DNA of 53,706 bases from Planctomycetota bacterium (lineage in GTDB: Bacteria; Planctomycetota; PLA2; JAEUHO01). Location of the stretch: NCBI GenBank assembly GCA_020851795.1, contig JADZCA010000067.1, positions 1 through 53,706 of the forward strand. The letters are read 5' to 3'. The notes below the pieces were generated by a model. It was given only the letters and a program-made list of their open reading frames with translations. It searched no databases and was not told the origin of the DNA. This document shows, piece by piece, positions 17,065 through 25,505 of this stretch; positions within the stretch are counted from its first letter, which is position 1; every line of letters begins with the position of its first letter. A program made the position numbers and the translations under genes.

Positions 17065-17939
17065 GGCGCATCCACCCCACCGCCGTCGTCGACCCCGCGG
17101 CCGAGCTCGGCGAGGACGTGGTCGTCGGCCCGTACTGCGTGATCGAAGGGCCGGTCAAGGTCGGTGCGCACACCGTGCTGCGCGCCCACGTCACGCTGAT
17201 GGGCCGCACCACGCTGGGCCAGGGCAACGTGCTCTACCCGGGCGCGGTGCTCGGCGCGCCCCCGCAGGACCTCAAGTTCGCCGACGAGACGACCTACCTC
17301 GTCGTCGGCGACCGCAACCAGATCCGCGAGCACGTGACCTTCCACCCGGGGACCGCCAAGGGCGGCGGGACCACGCGCGTCGGCGACGACGGGCTCTACA
17401 TGGTCGGCTGCCACGTCGCCCACGACGGCCACGTCGGCAACCACGTGATCATGGCCAACCACGTGCTGCTGGCGGGCCACGTCACGGTGGGGGACCGCGC
17501 GATCCTCAACGGCGCCTGCGCGGCGCACCACTTCGCCTCGATCGGCCGCCTCGCCTACGTGGGCGGCCTCTCGCGCATCAACCGCGACGTGCCGCCCTTC
17601 TGCATCGCCGAAGGCCACCCCATGCGCATCCGCGGGGCCAACGTGGTCGGCATGCGGCGCGCGGGCTTCTCCCCCGACGCCGTCGAGCGGGTGCGCGACG
17701 CCGTGTTCCGGGTCTTCGTCCGCCACGACGAGCCGGCCCGCGTCGCGATGGAGCGGCTCGAGCGCGAGCACCCCGGCGACCCGCTGCTCGCCGAGCTGAT
17801 CGCGTTCACGCGCGCCGGCGACCAAGGGCGCAACGGCCGCGCCAACGACCGTCGCGTGCCCGTCAAGCCGAGCGCCGCGCCCGCCGCCCCCGCCCCCGCG
17901 GCCGGCGCCCCCGCGGCCGGCGCCCCGCGGCCGGCCTAG
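17061..17939 (+). CDS. lpxA: Acyl-ACP:UDP-sugar O-acyltransferase LpxA
   Basis: LpxA transfers a 3-hydroxyacyl chain to UDP-GlcNAc (or a 3-amino analogue), the first step of lipid A synthesis. The product has 292 aa with left-handed beta-helix hexapeptides from the N-terminus (HPTAVVDPAAELGEDVVVGPY). Also visible are GAPPQDLKF, NQIREHVTFHPGT, and the catalytic His121 in HVAHDGH. The helical C-terminal domain ends near residue 260, followed by an Ala/Pro tail. Its start overlaps the lpxC-fabZ stop (ATGA), so translation is coupled. The adjacent dehydrogenase may decide which nucleotide sugar it uses. Confidence 0.95.
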   Translation: MRRIHPTAVVDPAAELGEDVVVGPYCVIEGPVKVGAHTVLRAHVTLMGRTTLGQGNVLYPGAVLGAPPQDLKFADETTYLVVGDRNQIREHVTFHPGTAKGGGTTRVGDDGLYMVGCHVAHDGHVGNHVIMANHVLLAGHVTVGDRAILNGACAAHHFASIGRLAYVGGLSRINRDVPPFCIAEGHPMRIRGANVVGMRRAGFSPDAVERVRDAVFRVFVRHDEPARVAMERLEREHPGDPLLAELIAFTRAGDQGRNGRANDRRVPVKPSAAPAAPAPAAGAPAAGAPRPA

Positions 17940-17949
17940 GCGCGCGCCC

Positions 17950-18990
17950 GTGGCCCCCGCCCGCCGCGCGCTCGGTCGCCCGCCCCGCGTCGCCGTCGTC
18001 GGCGTCGGCGGCTTCGGGCGCCACCACGCCCGCATCTACGGCGAGCTCACGCAGGCCGGCGAGGCCAAGCTCGTCGGGCTCGTGGACCGCGACGTCGCGC
18101 GCGCGAAGGAGCACGGCGACAAGGTCGGCGTCCCCGTCGTCGCGCGTCTCGAGGACCTCCCCGAGCGGCCCGACGCGGTCACGGTGGCGGTCCCGACGTC
18201 GCTCCACGGCGACGTGGCCGAGCCGCTGCTGCGCGCCGGGGTGCACTGCCTCGTCGAGAAGCCCGTCGCCTCGACCTCGGCGCAGGCCCGCCGCCTCGTC
18301 GAGGCCGCGCGGGCGGGCGGCGCGGTGCTCGCCGTCGGGCACGTCGAGCGGTTCAACCCGGTGCTCGCCGCCGTCGAGCGGCTGGGCGTCCGCCCGGTGT
18401 TCCTCGAGGTGCACCGTCTCGCGCCCTACACCTTCCGCTCGCGCGACGTCGGCGTCGTGATGGACCTGATGATCCACGACCTCGACATCGTGCTCCACCT
18501 CGTCGGCGAGGCGCCGTCGCGCGTCGAGGCGGTGGGCGTGCCGGTGATCGGCCCGCACGAGGACATCGCCAACGCGCGCCTCGACTTCCCCTCCGGCGCC
18601 GTCGCCAACGTGACCGCCAGCCGCGTGTCGATCAACCGCATGCGCAAGATCCGCGTCTTCAGCAAGGACGCGTACGTCTCCCTCGACTACGACAAGCGCC
18701 AGGCCGTGCTCGTCAAGACCACCGACCGCCTGCGCGAGGTCTCGGAGGACCCCGCCGCGCTCGCCGCGCTGGCCGCCGCCGGCACCCCGCTGGCGTTCGC
18801 CGACCTCGTGTCGAGCGAGTTCCTCGCGATCGACGACGCCGAGCCCCTCAAGGAGGAGCTGCGCGGTTTCGTCGCGGCCGTCCGCGAGGGGGGGGAGCCC
18901 CGGGTGGGCGGGGAGGACGGGGCGCGGGCGCTCGCGCTGGCGGAGACGATCCTCGCGTCGATCGCGTCCCGGCCTCGTCCGCGCGCGTAA
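17950..18990 (+). CDS. Gfo/Idh/MocA-family dehydrogenase, candidate UDP-GlcNAc 3-dehydrogenase (GnnA-like)
   Basis: The 346-aa product has an N-terminal Rossmann fold (VAVVGVGGFGRHHARIY) and the CLVEKP motif. The substrate-domain signature MDLMIHDLDIVLHLVG contains the HD pair typical of the family. It starts with GTG 10 nt after lpxA and is surely in the same operon. In Acidithiobacillus, gnnA beside lpxA oxidises UDP-GlcNAc so that gnnB can aminate it, giving amide-linked lipid A. The neighbourhood suggests the same role here, but no gnnB-type aminotransferase is in the window. Family: sure. Substrate: inferred. Confidence 0.85.
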   Translation: MAPARRALGRPPRVAVVGVGGFGRHHARIYGELTQAGEAKLVGLVDRDVARAKEHGDKVGVPVVARLEDLPERPDAVTVAVPTSLHGDVAEPLLRAGVHCLVEKPVASTSAQARRLVEAARAGGAVLAVGHVERFNPVLAAVERLGVRPVFLEVHRLAPYTFRSRDVGVVMDLMIHDLDIVLHLVGEAPSRVEAVGVPVIGPHEDIANARLDFPSGAVANVTASRVSINRMRKIRVFSKDAYVSLDYDKRQAVLVKTTDRLREVSEDPAALAALAAAGTPLAFADLVSSEFLAIDDAEPLKEELRGFVAAVREGGEPRVGGEDGARALALAETILASIASRPRPRA

Positions 18991-19029
18991 CGCGTTGATG
19001 GCGAACGGGTTGGCGCCGTCCTGCCCGGC

Positions 19030-19057
19030 TTGACCGGCGTCGGGGGGCCGCTACACT
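19030..19057 (+). promoter_or_regulatory. Sigma70-type promoter of rpsB-tsf-pyrH-frr
   Basis: TTGACC (19030-19035), a 16-nt spacer and TACACT (19052-19057) form the best-formed promoter in the window. The leader of about 80 nt before the rpsB start includes a short hairpin AGCCCC/GGGGCT, which might hold an autoregulatory element. Confidence 0.6.
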
Positions 19058-19142
19058 CCGCCCCTTCGACCGCGGTTTTCCGACGAACCGTCGCCAAGCC
19101 CCTCGTGCGGGGGCTCCGCGGCCGACACGACCGGAGTCCCCC

Positions 19143-20162
19143 TTGTCCACGATCAGCGTCACCGAGCTCCTCGAGAGCGGCGTCCACTTCGGCCACCGGG
19201 CTTCCCGGTGGAACCCGAAGATGCGCCCCTTCATCCACGGCAAGCGCAACTCGATCCACATCATCGACCTCAAGGAGACCGTCAAGGGCCTCCTGCGCGC
19301 CTGCCACTTCGTCAAGGAGACGGCCGCCGAGGGCGGCAAGGTGCTGATCGTGGGCACGAAGCGCTCGGCCCGCGAGGCCGTGCGCGCCGTCGCGCAGCGG
19401 ACGGGGATGCCGTACGTGACCGAGCGCTGGCTCGGCGGCACGCTCACCAACTTCCGCACGATCCGCAGCCGCCTCGACCGCCTCCAGGAGCTCGACGACC
19501 TCGAGGCCAAGGGCGTGGTCGCCGCGTGGTCGAAGAAGATGCAGGCGCGCCACCACCTCGAGAAGAGCAAGATCCTCAAGAACCTCGAGGGCCTGCGCTC
19601 GCTCGAGGACCTCCCGGCCGCGCTGATCGTGGTGGACCCCGGCAACGAGCACATCGCGGTGTCGGAGGCCAACAAGACCGGCACGCCGTGCGTCGCGCTG
19701 CTCGACACCGACTGCGACCCCGACCTCGTCGACATCGCGATCCCCGGCAACGACGACGCGATGCGCTCGGTGCAGCTCATCCTGTCGCGCCTCGGCGACG
19801 CGCTCGAGCAGGGCTTCAAGGGCTGGCAGATGAAGGCCGCCGAGCTCGAGAAGGTCGAGGCCGAGCGCCGCAAGGCCGAGGAGGCCAAGCGCGCCGAGCT
19901 CGACCGCCGGCGCCAGGTCGAGCAGGACTGGCAGAAGAAGCTCAAGGCCGAGGCCGACGCCCGCAAGGCCCGCGCGGCCACCGAGGCGGCGCTGCAGGCG
20001 CTCGAGCACGAGGCCGGCTCCCGCGACGAGGGCGTCACGCGCCCGATCGAGGACGAGCCCGAGGCGAAGGCGAAGGACGCCGCGGCGCCCGCCGCCGAGG
20101 GCGGCGACGACAAGGCCAAGGCGACGCCGGCCAAGGGCGGCGACGCCGCCCCGAAGGCGTAG
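19143..20162 (+). CDS. rpsB: 30S ribosomal protein uS2 with long C-terminal extension
   Basis: The product has 339 aa, about 100 more than a typical uS2. The core shows ELLESGVHFGHRASRWNPKM, GTKRSAREAV, RWLGGTLTNFRTI and the nucleotide-like LLDTDCDPDLVDIAIPGNDDA. The extension from about residue 230 is a predicted coiled coil rich in Glu, Lys and Ala, ending in a low-complexity Ala/Lys tail. The start is TTG at 19143 with GGAG upstream; it gives the normal uS2 N-terminus. It is transcribed from the promoter at 19030. Confidence 0.95.
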   Translation: MSTISVTELLESGVHFGHRASRWNPKMRPFIHGKRNSIHIIDLKETVKGLLRACHFVKETAAEGGKVLIVGTKRSAREAVRAVAQRTGMPYVTERWLGGTLTNFRTIRSRLDRLQELDDLEAKGVVAAWSKKMQARHHLEKSKILKNLEGLRSLEDLPAALIVVDPGNEHIAVSEANKTGTPCVALLDTDCDPDLVDIAIPGNDDAMRSVQLILSRLGDALEQGFKGWQMKAAELEKVEAERRKAEEAKRAELDRRRQVEQDWQKKLKAEADARKARAATEAALQALEHEAGSRDEGVTRPIEDEPEAKAKDAAAPAAEGGDDKAKATPAKGGDAAPKA

Positions 20163-20188
20163 TCCCCGCGCCCGACGAAGACGGCACG

Positions 20189-20215
20189 GGCCCCGCGCGC
20201 CGAGCGCGCGGGGCC
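20189..20215 (+). promoter_or_regulatory. Strong hairpin between rpsB and tsf
   Basis: Perfect 12-bp arms (GGCCCCGCGCGC and its complement) flank the 3-nt centre CGA in the 76-nt gap. There is no T tract. It may be a processing, stability or attenuation element that sets the uS2/EF-Ts ratio. Confidence 0.5.
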
Positions 20216-20238
20216 TCGCCCCGCAACCAAGGAGCCCC

Positions 20239-21135
20239 ATGTCCGCCCCCGAGATCAGCGCGAAGGTCGTGATGCAGCTGCGGGCCGCCACCGGCCTGCC
20301 CATGATGAAGTGCAAGGAGGCGCTCGAGGCCTGCGGCGGCGACTTCGAGAAGTCGGTCGAGTGGCTCCGCAAGAAGGGCCTCGAGACCGCGGCGAAGAAG
20401 GCCGACCGCGCGATGAAGGAGGGCCGCGTCGCCCTCAAGTCGTCGCCCGACGGCAAGAGCGCCGTGATGGTCGAGCTCAGCTGCGAGACCGAGCCCGTCA
20501 AGGAGGGCCCGGACTTCAAGGCGCTCGGCGAGAAGGTGCTCGCCGCGGCGTGGGCGCACCTCGGCGGCAAGGCGCCGGGCGAGGTGGCGCTCGCCGACGC
20601 GCTCGCGTGGACCGCGGGCGGCGAGACGCTCGACACGACGATCAAGACGCTGGTCGCCAAGATCGGCGAGAACATGGCCCTGCGCCGCGTCGCCGCGCTG
20701 GCCGGCGGCCGCGTGGCGACCTACGTGCACTTCAACGGCAAGGTCGGCGTGATCGCCGAGCTCGCCGGGCCGGACGCGGCGCTCGCCTCGGCCGACGCGA
20801 AGACCTTCGGCGACGACCTCTGCATGCACATCGCCGCGTTCAAGCCCGCGGCCGTCTCCCGCGACGAGATCGGCAAGGACCTCGTCGACAAGGAGATGGA
20901 GATCTACCGCGAGCAGGCCAAGCAGGACCCCAAGCTCTCGAGCAAGCCGCCGGCGGTGCTCGAGAAGATCCTCGTGGGCAAGCTCGACGGGTTCTTCCGC
21001 GAGCGCGCGCTGCTCGAGCAGGCGTGGGCGAAGGACGGCACGCAGACCGTCAAGGCCGTCCTCGACGCGACGTCGAAGAAGGCCGGCGGCGCGATCGCGG
21101 TGCGCCGCTACGTGCTGTTCCAGGTCGGCGTCTGA
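20239..21135 (+). CDS. tsf: Elongation factor Ts
   Basis: EF-Ts exchanges GDP on EF-Tu. The product has 298 aa. The N-terminal UBA-like part reads VMQLRAATGLPMMKCKEAL, close to the signature LRxxTGAGMMDCKKAL. The core has SPDGKSAVMVELSCETEPV and ENMALRRVAALAGGRVATYVH, with the C-terminal domain ending VRRYVLFQVGV. The usual FVARN segment is altered to VKEGPDF. A good ribosome site (AAGGAG) precedes the ATG. The stop overlaps pyrH by one base. Confidence 0.95.
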   Translation: MSAPEISAKVVMQLRAATGLPMMKCKEALEACGGDFEKSVEWLRKKGLETAAKKADRAMKEGRVALKSSPDGKSAVMVELSCETEPVKEGPDFKALGEKVLAAAWAHLGGKAPGEVALADALAWTAGGETLDTTIKTLVAKIGENMALRRVAALAGGRVATYVHFNGKVGVIAELAGPDAALASADAKTFGDDLCMHIAAFKPAAVSRDEIGKDLVDKEMEIYREQAKQDPKLSSKPPAVLEKILVGKLDGFFRERALLEQAWAKDGTQTVKAVLDATSKKAGGAIAVRRYVLFQVGV

Positions 21136-21866
21136 TGCCGACGTCCGCCGCCCCGCGCTGGAGCCGGGTCCTCCTCAAGATCTCGGGGGAGGCCCTCTCC
21201 GGCGAGGGGCGGACGGGCATCGACGGCGAGCCGCTGCACGAGGTCGCGCGCGAGATCGCGGCCGGCGCCGCGACCGGCGCGCAGATCGCGATCGTCAACG
21301 GCGGCGGCAACATCGTGCGCGGCGCGCAGATGGCCATCAAGGGCATCGGGCGCGCCACCGCCGACTACATGGGCATGCTCGCGACGGTGGTGAACGCGCT
21401 CGCGCTCCAGGACGTGCTCGAGAGCCTCGGGTGCCCGACGCGCGTGCTCTCCGCGATCGAGATGCGCGGCGTCGCCGAGCCCTACATCCGCCGCCGCGCG
21501 ACGCGCCACCTCGAGAAGGGGCGCATCGTGATCCTCGCGGGCGGCTCGGGCCACCCGTACTTCTCCACCGACACCACGGCGGCCCTGCGCGGGAGCGAGA
21601 TCGGGGCGCAGGTGCTGCTCAAGGGCACCAAGGTGGACGGCGTCTACGACAAGGACCCGAAGCGCCACGCGGACGCGACGCGGTTCGAGGACGTCTCGTT
21701 CGAAGAGGTGTACGCGCGGCGCCTCCAGGTCATGGACCGCACCGCGATCACGATGTGCCAGGAGAACGCGCTCCCCATCCTGGTCTTCGACATGGGCACG
21801 GCGGGCAACCTCGGCCGCGTGCTGCGCGGCGAGCGCATCGGCACGCGGGTCGGCTTCCCGGCCTGA
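21135..21866 (+). CDS. pyrH: UMP kinase
   Basis: PyrH phosphorylates UMP to UDP. The product has 243 aa with the family motifs RVLLKISGEALSGEG, IVNGGGNIVRG, DYMGMLATVVNALALQD, GGSGHPYFSTDTTAALR and KGTKVDGVYDKDP. It starts at ATG 21135 overlapping the tsf stop (TGATG), so the pair is coupled. The rpsB-tsf-pyrH-frr order is highly conserved in bacteria. Confidence 0.96.
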   Translation: MPTSAAPRWSRVLLKISGEALSGEGRTGIDGEPLHEVAREIAAGAATGAQIAIVNGGGNIVRGAQMAIKGIGRATADYMGMLATVVNALALQDVLESLGCPTRVLSAIEMRGVAEPYIRRRATRHLEKGRIVILAGGSGHPYFSTDTTAALRGSEIGAQVLLKGTKVDGVYDKDPKRHADATRFEDVSFEEVYARRLQVMDRTAITMCQENALPILVFDMGTAGNLGRVLRGERIGTRVGFPA

Positions 21867-21884
21867 CGGGACGGAGGACGGACG

Positions 21885-22442
21885 ATGGGCGTCGACGACA
21901 TCCTGCTCGAGGCCGAGGAGAAGATGGAGGGGGCGGTCTCCCACCTCGCGGGCGAGCTCCGCGGGCTGCGGACGGGGCGCGCGAGCCCGGCCCTCGTGGA
22001 CAACCTCCGCGTGGACTACTACGGCGCCATGACGCCGCTCGGGCAGATGGCGCAGATCGGCTGCCCCGAGCCGCGCCTGATCGTGATCAAGCCGTTCGAC
22101 GCGACGGCGATCCAGAACATCGACAAGGCGATCCGCACGAGCAACCTCGGGCTCAACCCGCAGAGCGACGGGAAGGTGATCCGGCTCGTGCTCCCGCCGC
22201 TGTCGGAGGAGCGCCGCAAGCAGCTCGTCAAGCTGGTCAAGGACCAGGGCGAGACGGCCAACGTCGCGATCCGCAACGTCCGTCGCGACGCGAACAAGGC
22301 CGCCGACGGCGCCTTCAACGACCGCGAGATCACCGAGGACCAGCTCGACGAGGCGAAGGAGCAGGTCCAGGAGCTCACCAAGACCTACGAGGGCAAGGTG
22401 AAGGAGCTCGTGGACAAGAAGTCCGTCGAGCTGATGGAGTAG
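21885..22442 (+). CDS. frr: Ribosome recycling factor
   Basis: RRF splits post-termination ribosomes with EF-G. The product has 185 aa, the normal length. Motifs include LRTGRASPALVDNLRVDYYG, LIVIKPFDATAIQNIDKAI, SDGKVIRLVLPPLSEERRKQLVK, and VAIRNVRRDANK. A clear GGAGGACGG ribosome site precedes the ATG. It is the last gene of the rpsB operon and is followed by a strong hairpin. Confidence 0.97.
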   Translation: MGVDDILLEAEEKMEGAVSHLAGELRGLRTGRASPALVDNLRVDYYGAMTPLGQMAQIGCPEPRLIVIKPFDATAIQNIDKAIRTSNLGLNPQSDGKVIRLVLPPLSEERRKQLVKLVKDQGETANVAIRNVRRDANKAADGAFNDREITEDQLDEAKEQVQELTKTYEGKVKELVDKKSVELME

Positions 22443-22475
22443 GCGCGACGACGCGCCGGTCTCGGTCGCGGGCGG

Positions 22476-22497
22476 GCGCGCCCGGTCCCGGGCGCGC
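22476..22497 (+). terminator. Hairpin after frr, likely operon end
   Basis: The 10-bp arms GCGCGCCCGG and CCGGGCGCGC are separated by 2 nt, 33 nt after the frr stop. It lacks a T tract, as do the other hairpins in this GC-rich window. Confidence 0.45.
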
Positions 22498-22571
22498 TCG
22501 CGGGCGCCGGGGCGGTCCCCTGACTTCGTCGCCGTGCGGCCGGCCCCGCCTCGCGGCGTGCGCCGGCGCGC

Positions 22572-22577
22572 TACGAT
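22572..22577 (+). promoter_or_regulatory. -10 box TACGAT overlapping the first possible ATG
   Basis: TACGAT overlaps the ATG at 22576 and lies 7 nt before an in-frame GTG at 22585. If it is the real -10 box, the mRNA would begin at or near the GTG and be leaderless. Confidence 0.35.
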
Positions 22578-23529
22578 GGCGTCCGTGGGTACGCCCCGCC
22601 CCGTCGTGGCTCGGGTCCGCTGGGTCGCCTGCGCGGCGATCGCTTGGGGCGTCGCCGCGGCGGGCACCGACGCGGGCGAGCCGCCTGCCTCCGCGGGGGC
22701 CGCGGCGCCGTTCGTCTCGCTCGTGCTGCGGGTGCCCCGCACGGGCGCGGACGAGGCGGACGCGTCCGCGACGCGCGACGTCCGGTGGACGCCGGTCGGG
22801 CCGCCCGCCGGCCGGCCCCGCCGGTGGCTCGTGCTCGGCGCGCGCCACGACCGGACCTGCGAGGTCTCGATGGGCTCGCTCGCCGTGGGCGGCTACGAGG
22901 TGGCCGTCCGCCCGTGGGCGTACTCGACGTGGGTCTACGTCCGAGCGGACACGGACGTCGTGCGCCTCCGCGTCCCCGAGCCGCGGGCGGTCCCGGTCGT
23001 CACGACCGACGCGGCGACGGGGGCCGTGGTGACGGGAGCGACGGTGCGCATCGACGACGTGCCGTCCCTCGACCCGTCCACGGTCCGTGACCCGGAGGCG
23101 CTCTGGCCGCGGATCGAGTCGCGTCGCACGGGTCCGGTGCTGCGGGCGCTTCCAGGGACGTCGGCCGCGCTGCGGGTGGACGCGCCGGGGTACGCCCCGG
23201 TCCTGCTCACGGCCGCGGTGGACGGCGACGCGGAGGGCGACGTCGTGCTCTCCGTGCCGCTGCCGCGCCCGGCGACCGTGCGCGTGGTCGTCCGCGGGGA
23301 AGCCCCGTCGCCGCGCCTCTCCGCCCTCCTCTGGTCGCGGACGGGGGGCGTCGGCCCGTGGAACGAGGCGGTCGCCGACGCCGACCTACGGGTCCGCGGC
23401 CTCCCCGTCGGGCCGCTCTTGCTCCGCACACGGTGGGCCGATGGGCGTCCTCCGACTCCGGAGCAGCGCGTCGTCCTTGCGCCGGGCGCCTCGGTGGACC
23501 TCGTCGTCGACCCCGCGGCTGCCCGCTGA
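22576..23529 (+). CDS. Exported protein with carboxypeptidase-regulatory-like beta folds, unknown function
   Basis: The product has 317 aa. A hydrophobic export signal (RVRWVACAAIAWGVAAAG) lies at about residues 13-30. The rest is beta-rich, with Val/Thr/Arg-rich segments such as TTDAATGAVVTGATVRIDDV, which resemble transthyretin-like or carboxypeptidase-regulatory-like repeats. It ends VLAPGASVDLVVDPAAAR. I recognise no catalytic motif. The start may instead be GTG 22585, because a -10 box overlaps the ATG. The next gene, on the same strand, is also beta-rich and may work with it. Confidence 0.7.
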   Translation: MASVGTPRPVVARVRWVACAAIAWGVAAAGTDAGEPPASAGAAAPFVSLVLRVPRTGADEADASATRDVRWTPVGPPAGRPRRWLVLGARHDRTCEVSMGSLAVGGYEVAVRPWAYSTWVYVRADTDVVRLRVPEPRAVPVVTTDAATGAVVTGATVRIDDVPSLDPSTVRDPEALWPRIESRRTGPVLRALPGTSAALRVDAPGYAPVLLTAAVDGDAEGDVVLSVPLPRPATVRVVVRGEAPSPRLSALLWSRTGGVGPWNEAVADADLRVRGLPVGPLLLRTRWADGRPPTPEQRVVLAPGASVDLVVDPAAAR

Positions 23530-23668
23530 GCCGTCCCCGCCCCGGGCACGCACCGTCCGATCGCGCGGGGGACGCCGTCGGTCCGCGCGAAGTCGCCCGA
23601 GCGAGGAGCGGTCCGGGGGTTCCCGCGCGTCGCGCGGTGCCGTACCCTCGGCGCCGAGGAGCGAGGCC

Positions 23669-24691
23669 ATGACGACATCGACGCCGAGCGCACCGGTGGG
23701 AGCGTGGGGGGCGGCGGGCTCCGGCCCGGACGTGCGGGGAGGCTCCGGCACGAGGTCGCCGGACCGCGCGGTCGGACCGCTGCCGATCGTGCGCCGCGAG
23801 GGCCTCGTGTGGCGGGGCGGCGCGGGAGGACATCCGTTCGTCGCCGAGCTCACGCTCGAGAACCCGGCGGCCGTCGTGACCCGTTCCACCGTCGCCACGG
23901 TACGCGTCGCCGCGTTCGGCGCGTTCCTGCCGGCGGTCCCGTTCGCCCGGTTCGACGTCGCGCCGATCGCGCCCGGCGCCTCGCGGCGCGTCGTGCTGGA
24001 CGGCGTGAACGGCCCGTTCGTCCTCCCCGCGCCGACCCCGCGCGCGCGCTTCGGCGCAACCGACGTGGTGCAGGACGCATGGCTGCGCGCTTTCCGCACC
24101 TCGGGCCTCGGGGGCGGGCGTGCCGTGCTCCCGCTCCTCGGCGGCGGATTCGACGGGGACGCGGGCCTCCGTCCCCCCGTCGACACCGGGTCGCTCGTCG
24201 CGATGCTCACGCAGCTCTCCGCGCGCGTCGCCGTCCAGACGCAGCGCGTCGCCGACGCGCTCCGCTCGCTGGCCGTGCAGCCGCACGGGTCCGTCTTCGT
24301 CGGCAACCTCGACGTGCTCCTCGACGACGAGCCCGCCGTCGAGCGCCACTGCGCCCCCGTGCGTTGCCTGCGGGCCGGCGTCACGAACGTGGCGATCGCG
24401 TTCGTGCACGCTCGAGCCGGCGACTCGGTCTCGTTCCGATCGACGGTCCGAGCCGACGCACCTTGGGCGCCGGCGCTCTCGGTGACGGAAGGTGCAGCGC
24501 CCATCGACGTCGAGGAGGGCTCGTGGTACCCGGTCGCGCGCGAGGCGGTCGTCGCATTGCGCGTCACGCCGCCCCGCGGGGCCTCGTCGGAGAGCGAGGT
24601 CGTGGTGGACGTGACGCGACGGTCGGACGGACGTTCGGTGCCCGTCGAGTTCCGTCTCGTCGTCGGGGGCGACGAGCCCGCGTCGCGGTGA
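23669..24691 (+). CDS. Beta-rich protein of unknown function
   Basis: The product has 340 aa with no signal peptide visible. The N-terminal 40 residues are Gly/Ser/Pro-rich. The first domain reads FVAELTLENPAAVVTRSTV and IAPGASRRVVLDGV, reminiscent of immunoglobulin-like (CARDB-type) folds. A short helix (LVAMLTQLSARVAVQTQRV) separates it from a second beta domain with FRSTVRADAPWAP. Codon use is that of the neighbours. The start is ATG 23669 after GGAG; TACCCT at 23643-23648 may be its -10. It converges with the nitrilase gene 13 nt away. Confidence 0.65.
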   Translation: MTTSTPSAPVGAWGAAGSGPDVRGGSGTRSPDRAVGPLPIVRREGLVWRGGAGGHPFVAELTLENPAAVVTRSTVATVRVAAFGAFLPAVPFARFDVAPIAPGASRRVVLDGVNGPFVLPAPTPRARFGATDVVQDAWLRAFRTSGLGGGRAVLPLLGGGFDGDAGLRPPVDTGSLVAMLTQLSARVAVQTQRVADALRSLAVQPHGSVFVGNLDVLLDDEPAVERHCAPVRCLRAGVTNVAIAFVHARAGDSVSFRSTVRADAPWAPALSVTEGAAPIDVEEGSWYPVAREAVVALRVTPPRGASSESEVVVDVTRRSDGRSVPVEFRLVVGGDEPASR

Positions 24692-24704
24692 GGTCCGCCG
24701 ATCC

Positions 24705-25499
24705 TCAGAGCCGGTAGGTGTCGGGGCGCCGGTCGGCGAAGGCGTCGTTGCCCGAGGCGAGGCGCTTGTCGCGCGCGAGCGCGGGGTCCAGCGACGCCTC
24801 GAGCACGGCCTCGGCCTCCTCGGGGCCCCGCGCGACGGTCTCGCCACGGGGCGTCACGATCACGCTCCCGCCGGTGAACCGCAGCGGCGCCCGCGGCGGG
24901 CGGTGCTCGGTGCCGACGCGGTTCGCGGTCAGCGCGTAGACGCCGTTCTCGAGGCAGCGCGTGACCATCGCCGCCTGCCCGTGCGGCATCACGAGGTTGC
25001 TCGGGTGGGCCAGCACGTCCGCGCCGGCGAGCGCGAGGGTGCGCGCCGCCTCCGGGAAGCGCCAGTCGTAGCAGATCATCACCCCGACGCGCAGCCCGCG
25101 GTGCTCGACCACCGGGAACGGCCCGGGCCCCGCGTCGAACACCTCCCGCTCGAAGCCGAAGAGGTGGACCTTGCGGTAGACGAGCCTCGGTCGCCCCGCC
25201 ACGCACACCGCGGCGGCGTTCCACAGCCGGGTGCCTTCGCGCTCGACGAACCCGCCGACCGCGACGCCGTCGCCCCGCGCGCTCGCGGCGCACAGCCACC
25301 GCACGGTCGGCCCGTCGGGGAAGGGCTCGGCGAGCGCGAGCGCCTCGGCGCGGTCGCGGAACGCGTAGCCCGTCGAGAACAGCTCGGGGGCGACGAGCAG
25401 CGCGGGCGCGCGGTCGCCGAGCAGCGCCGTCGCGGCGGCGAGGTTGCCCGCGACGTCGCGGAAGCGCGGGTGCGTCTGGAGCACGACGGCCGACAGCAT
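24705..25499 (-). CDS. Nitrilase-superfamily carbon-nitrogen hydrolase
   Basis: The product has 264 aa and hydrolyses C-N bonds of amides or nitriles; the substrate is unknown. The catalytic triad is visible: Glu39 (VAPELFSTGY), Lys110 (VYRKVHLF) and Cys143 (GVMICYDWRFPE). Length and motifs fit the small amidase branch (omega-amidase or deaminated-glutathione-amidase types). On its strand a TAGCAT -10 box (25511-25506) lies 6 nt before the ATG, which predicts a leaderless mRNA. It is separated by 51 nt from the GGDEF-EAL gene upstream on the same strand. Confidence 0.93.
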   Translation of the reverse strand: MLSAVVLQTHPRFRDVAGNLAAATALLGDRAPALLVAPELFSTGYAFRDRAEALALAEPFPDGPTVRWLCAASARGDGVAVGGFVEREGTRLWNAAAVCVAGRPRLVYRKVHLFGFEREVFDAGPGPFPVVEHRGLRVGVMICYDWRFPEAARTLALAGADVLAHPSNLVMPHGQAAMVTRCLENGVYALTANRVGTEHRPPRAPLRFTGGSVIVTPRGETVARGPEEAEAVLEASLDPALARDKRLASGNDAFADRRPDTYRL

Positions 25500-25505
25500 G
25501 GGGTC

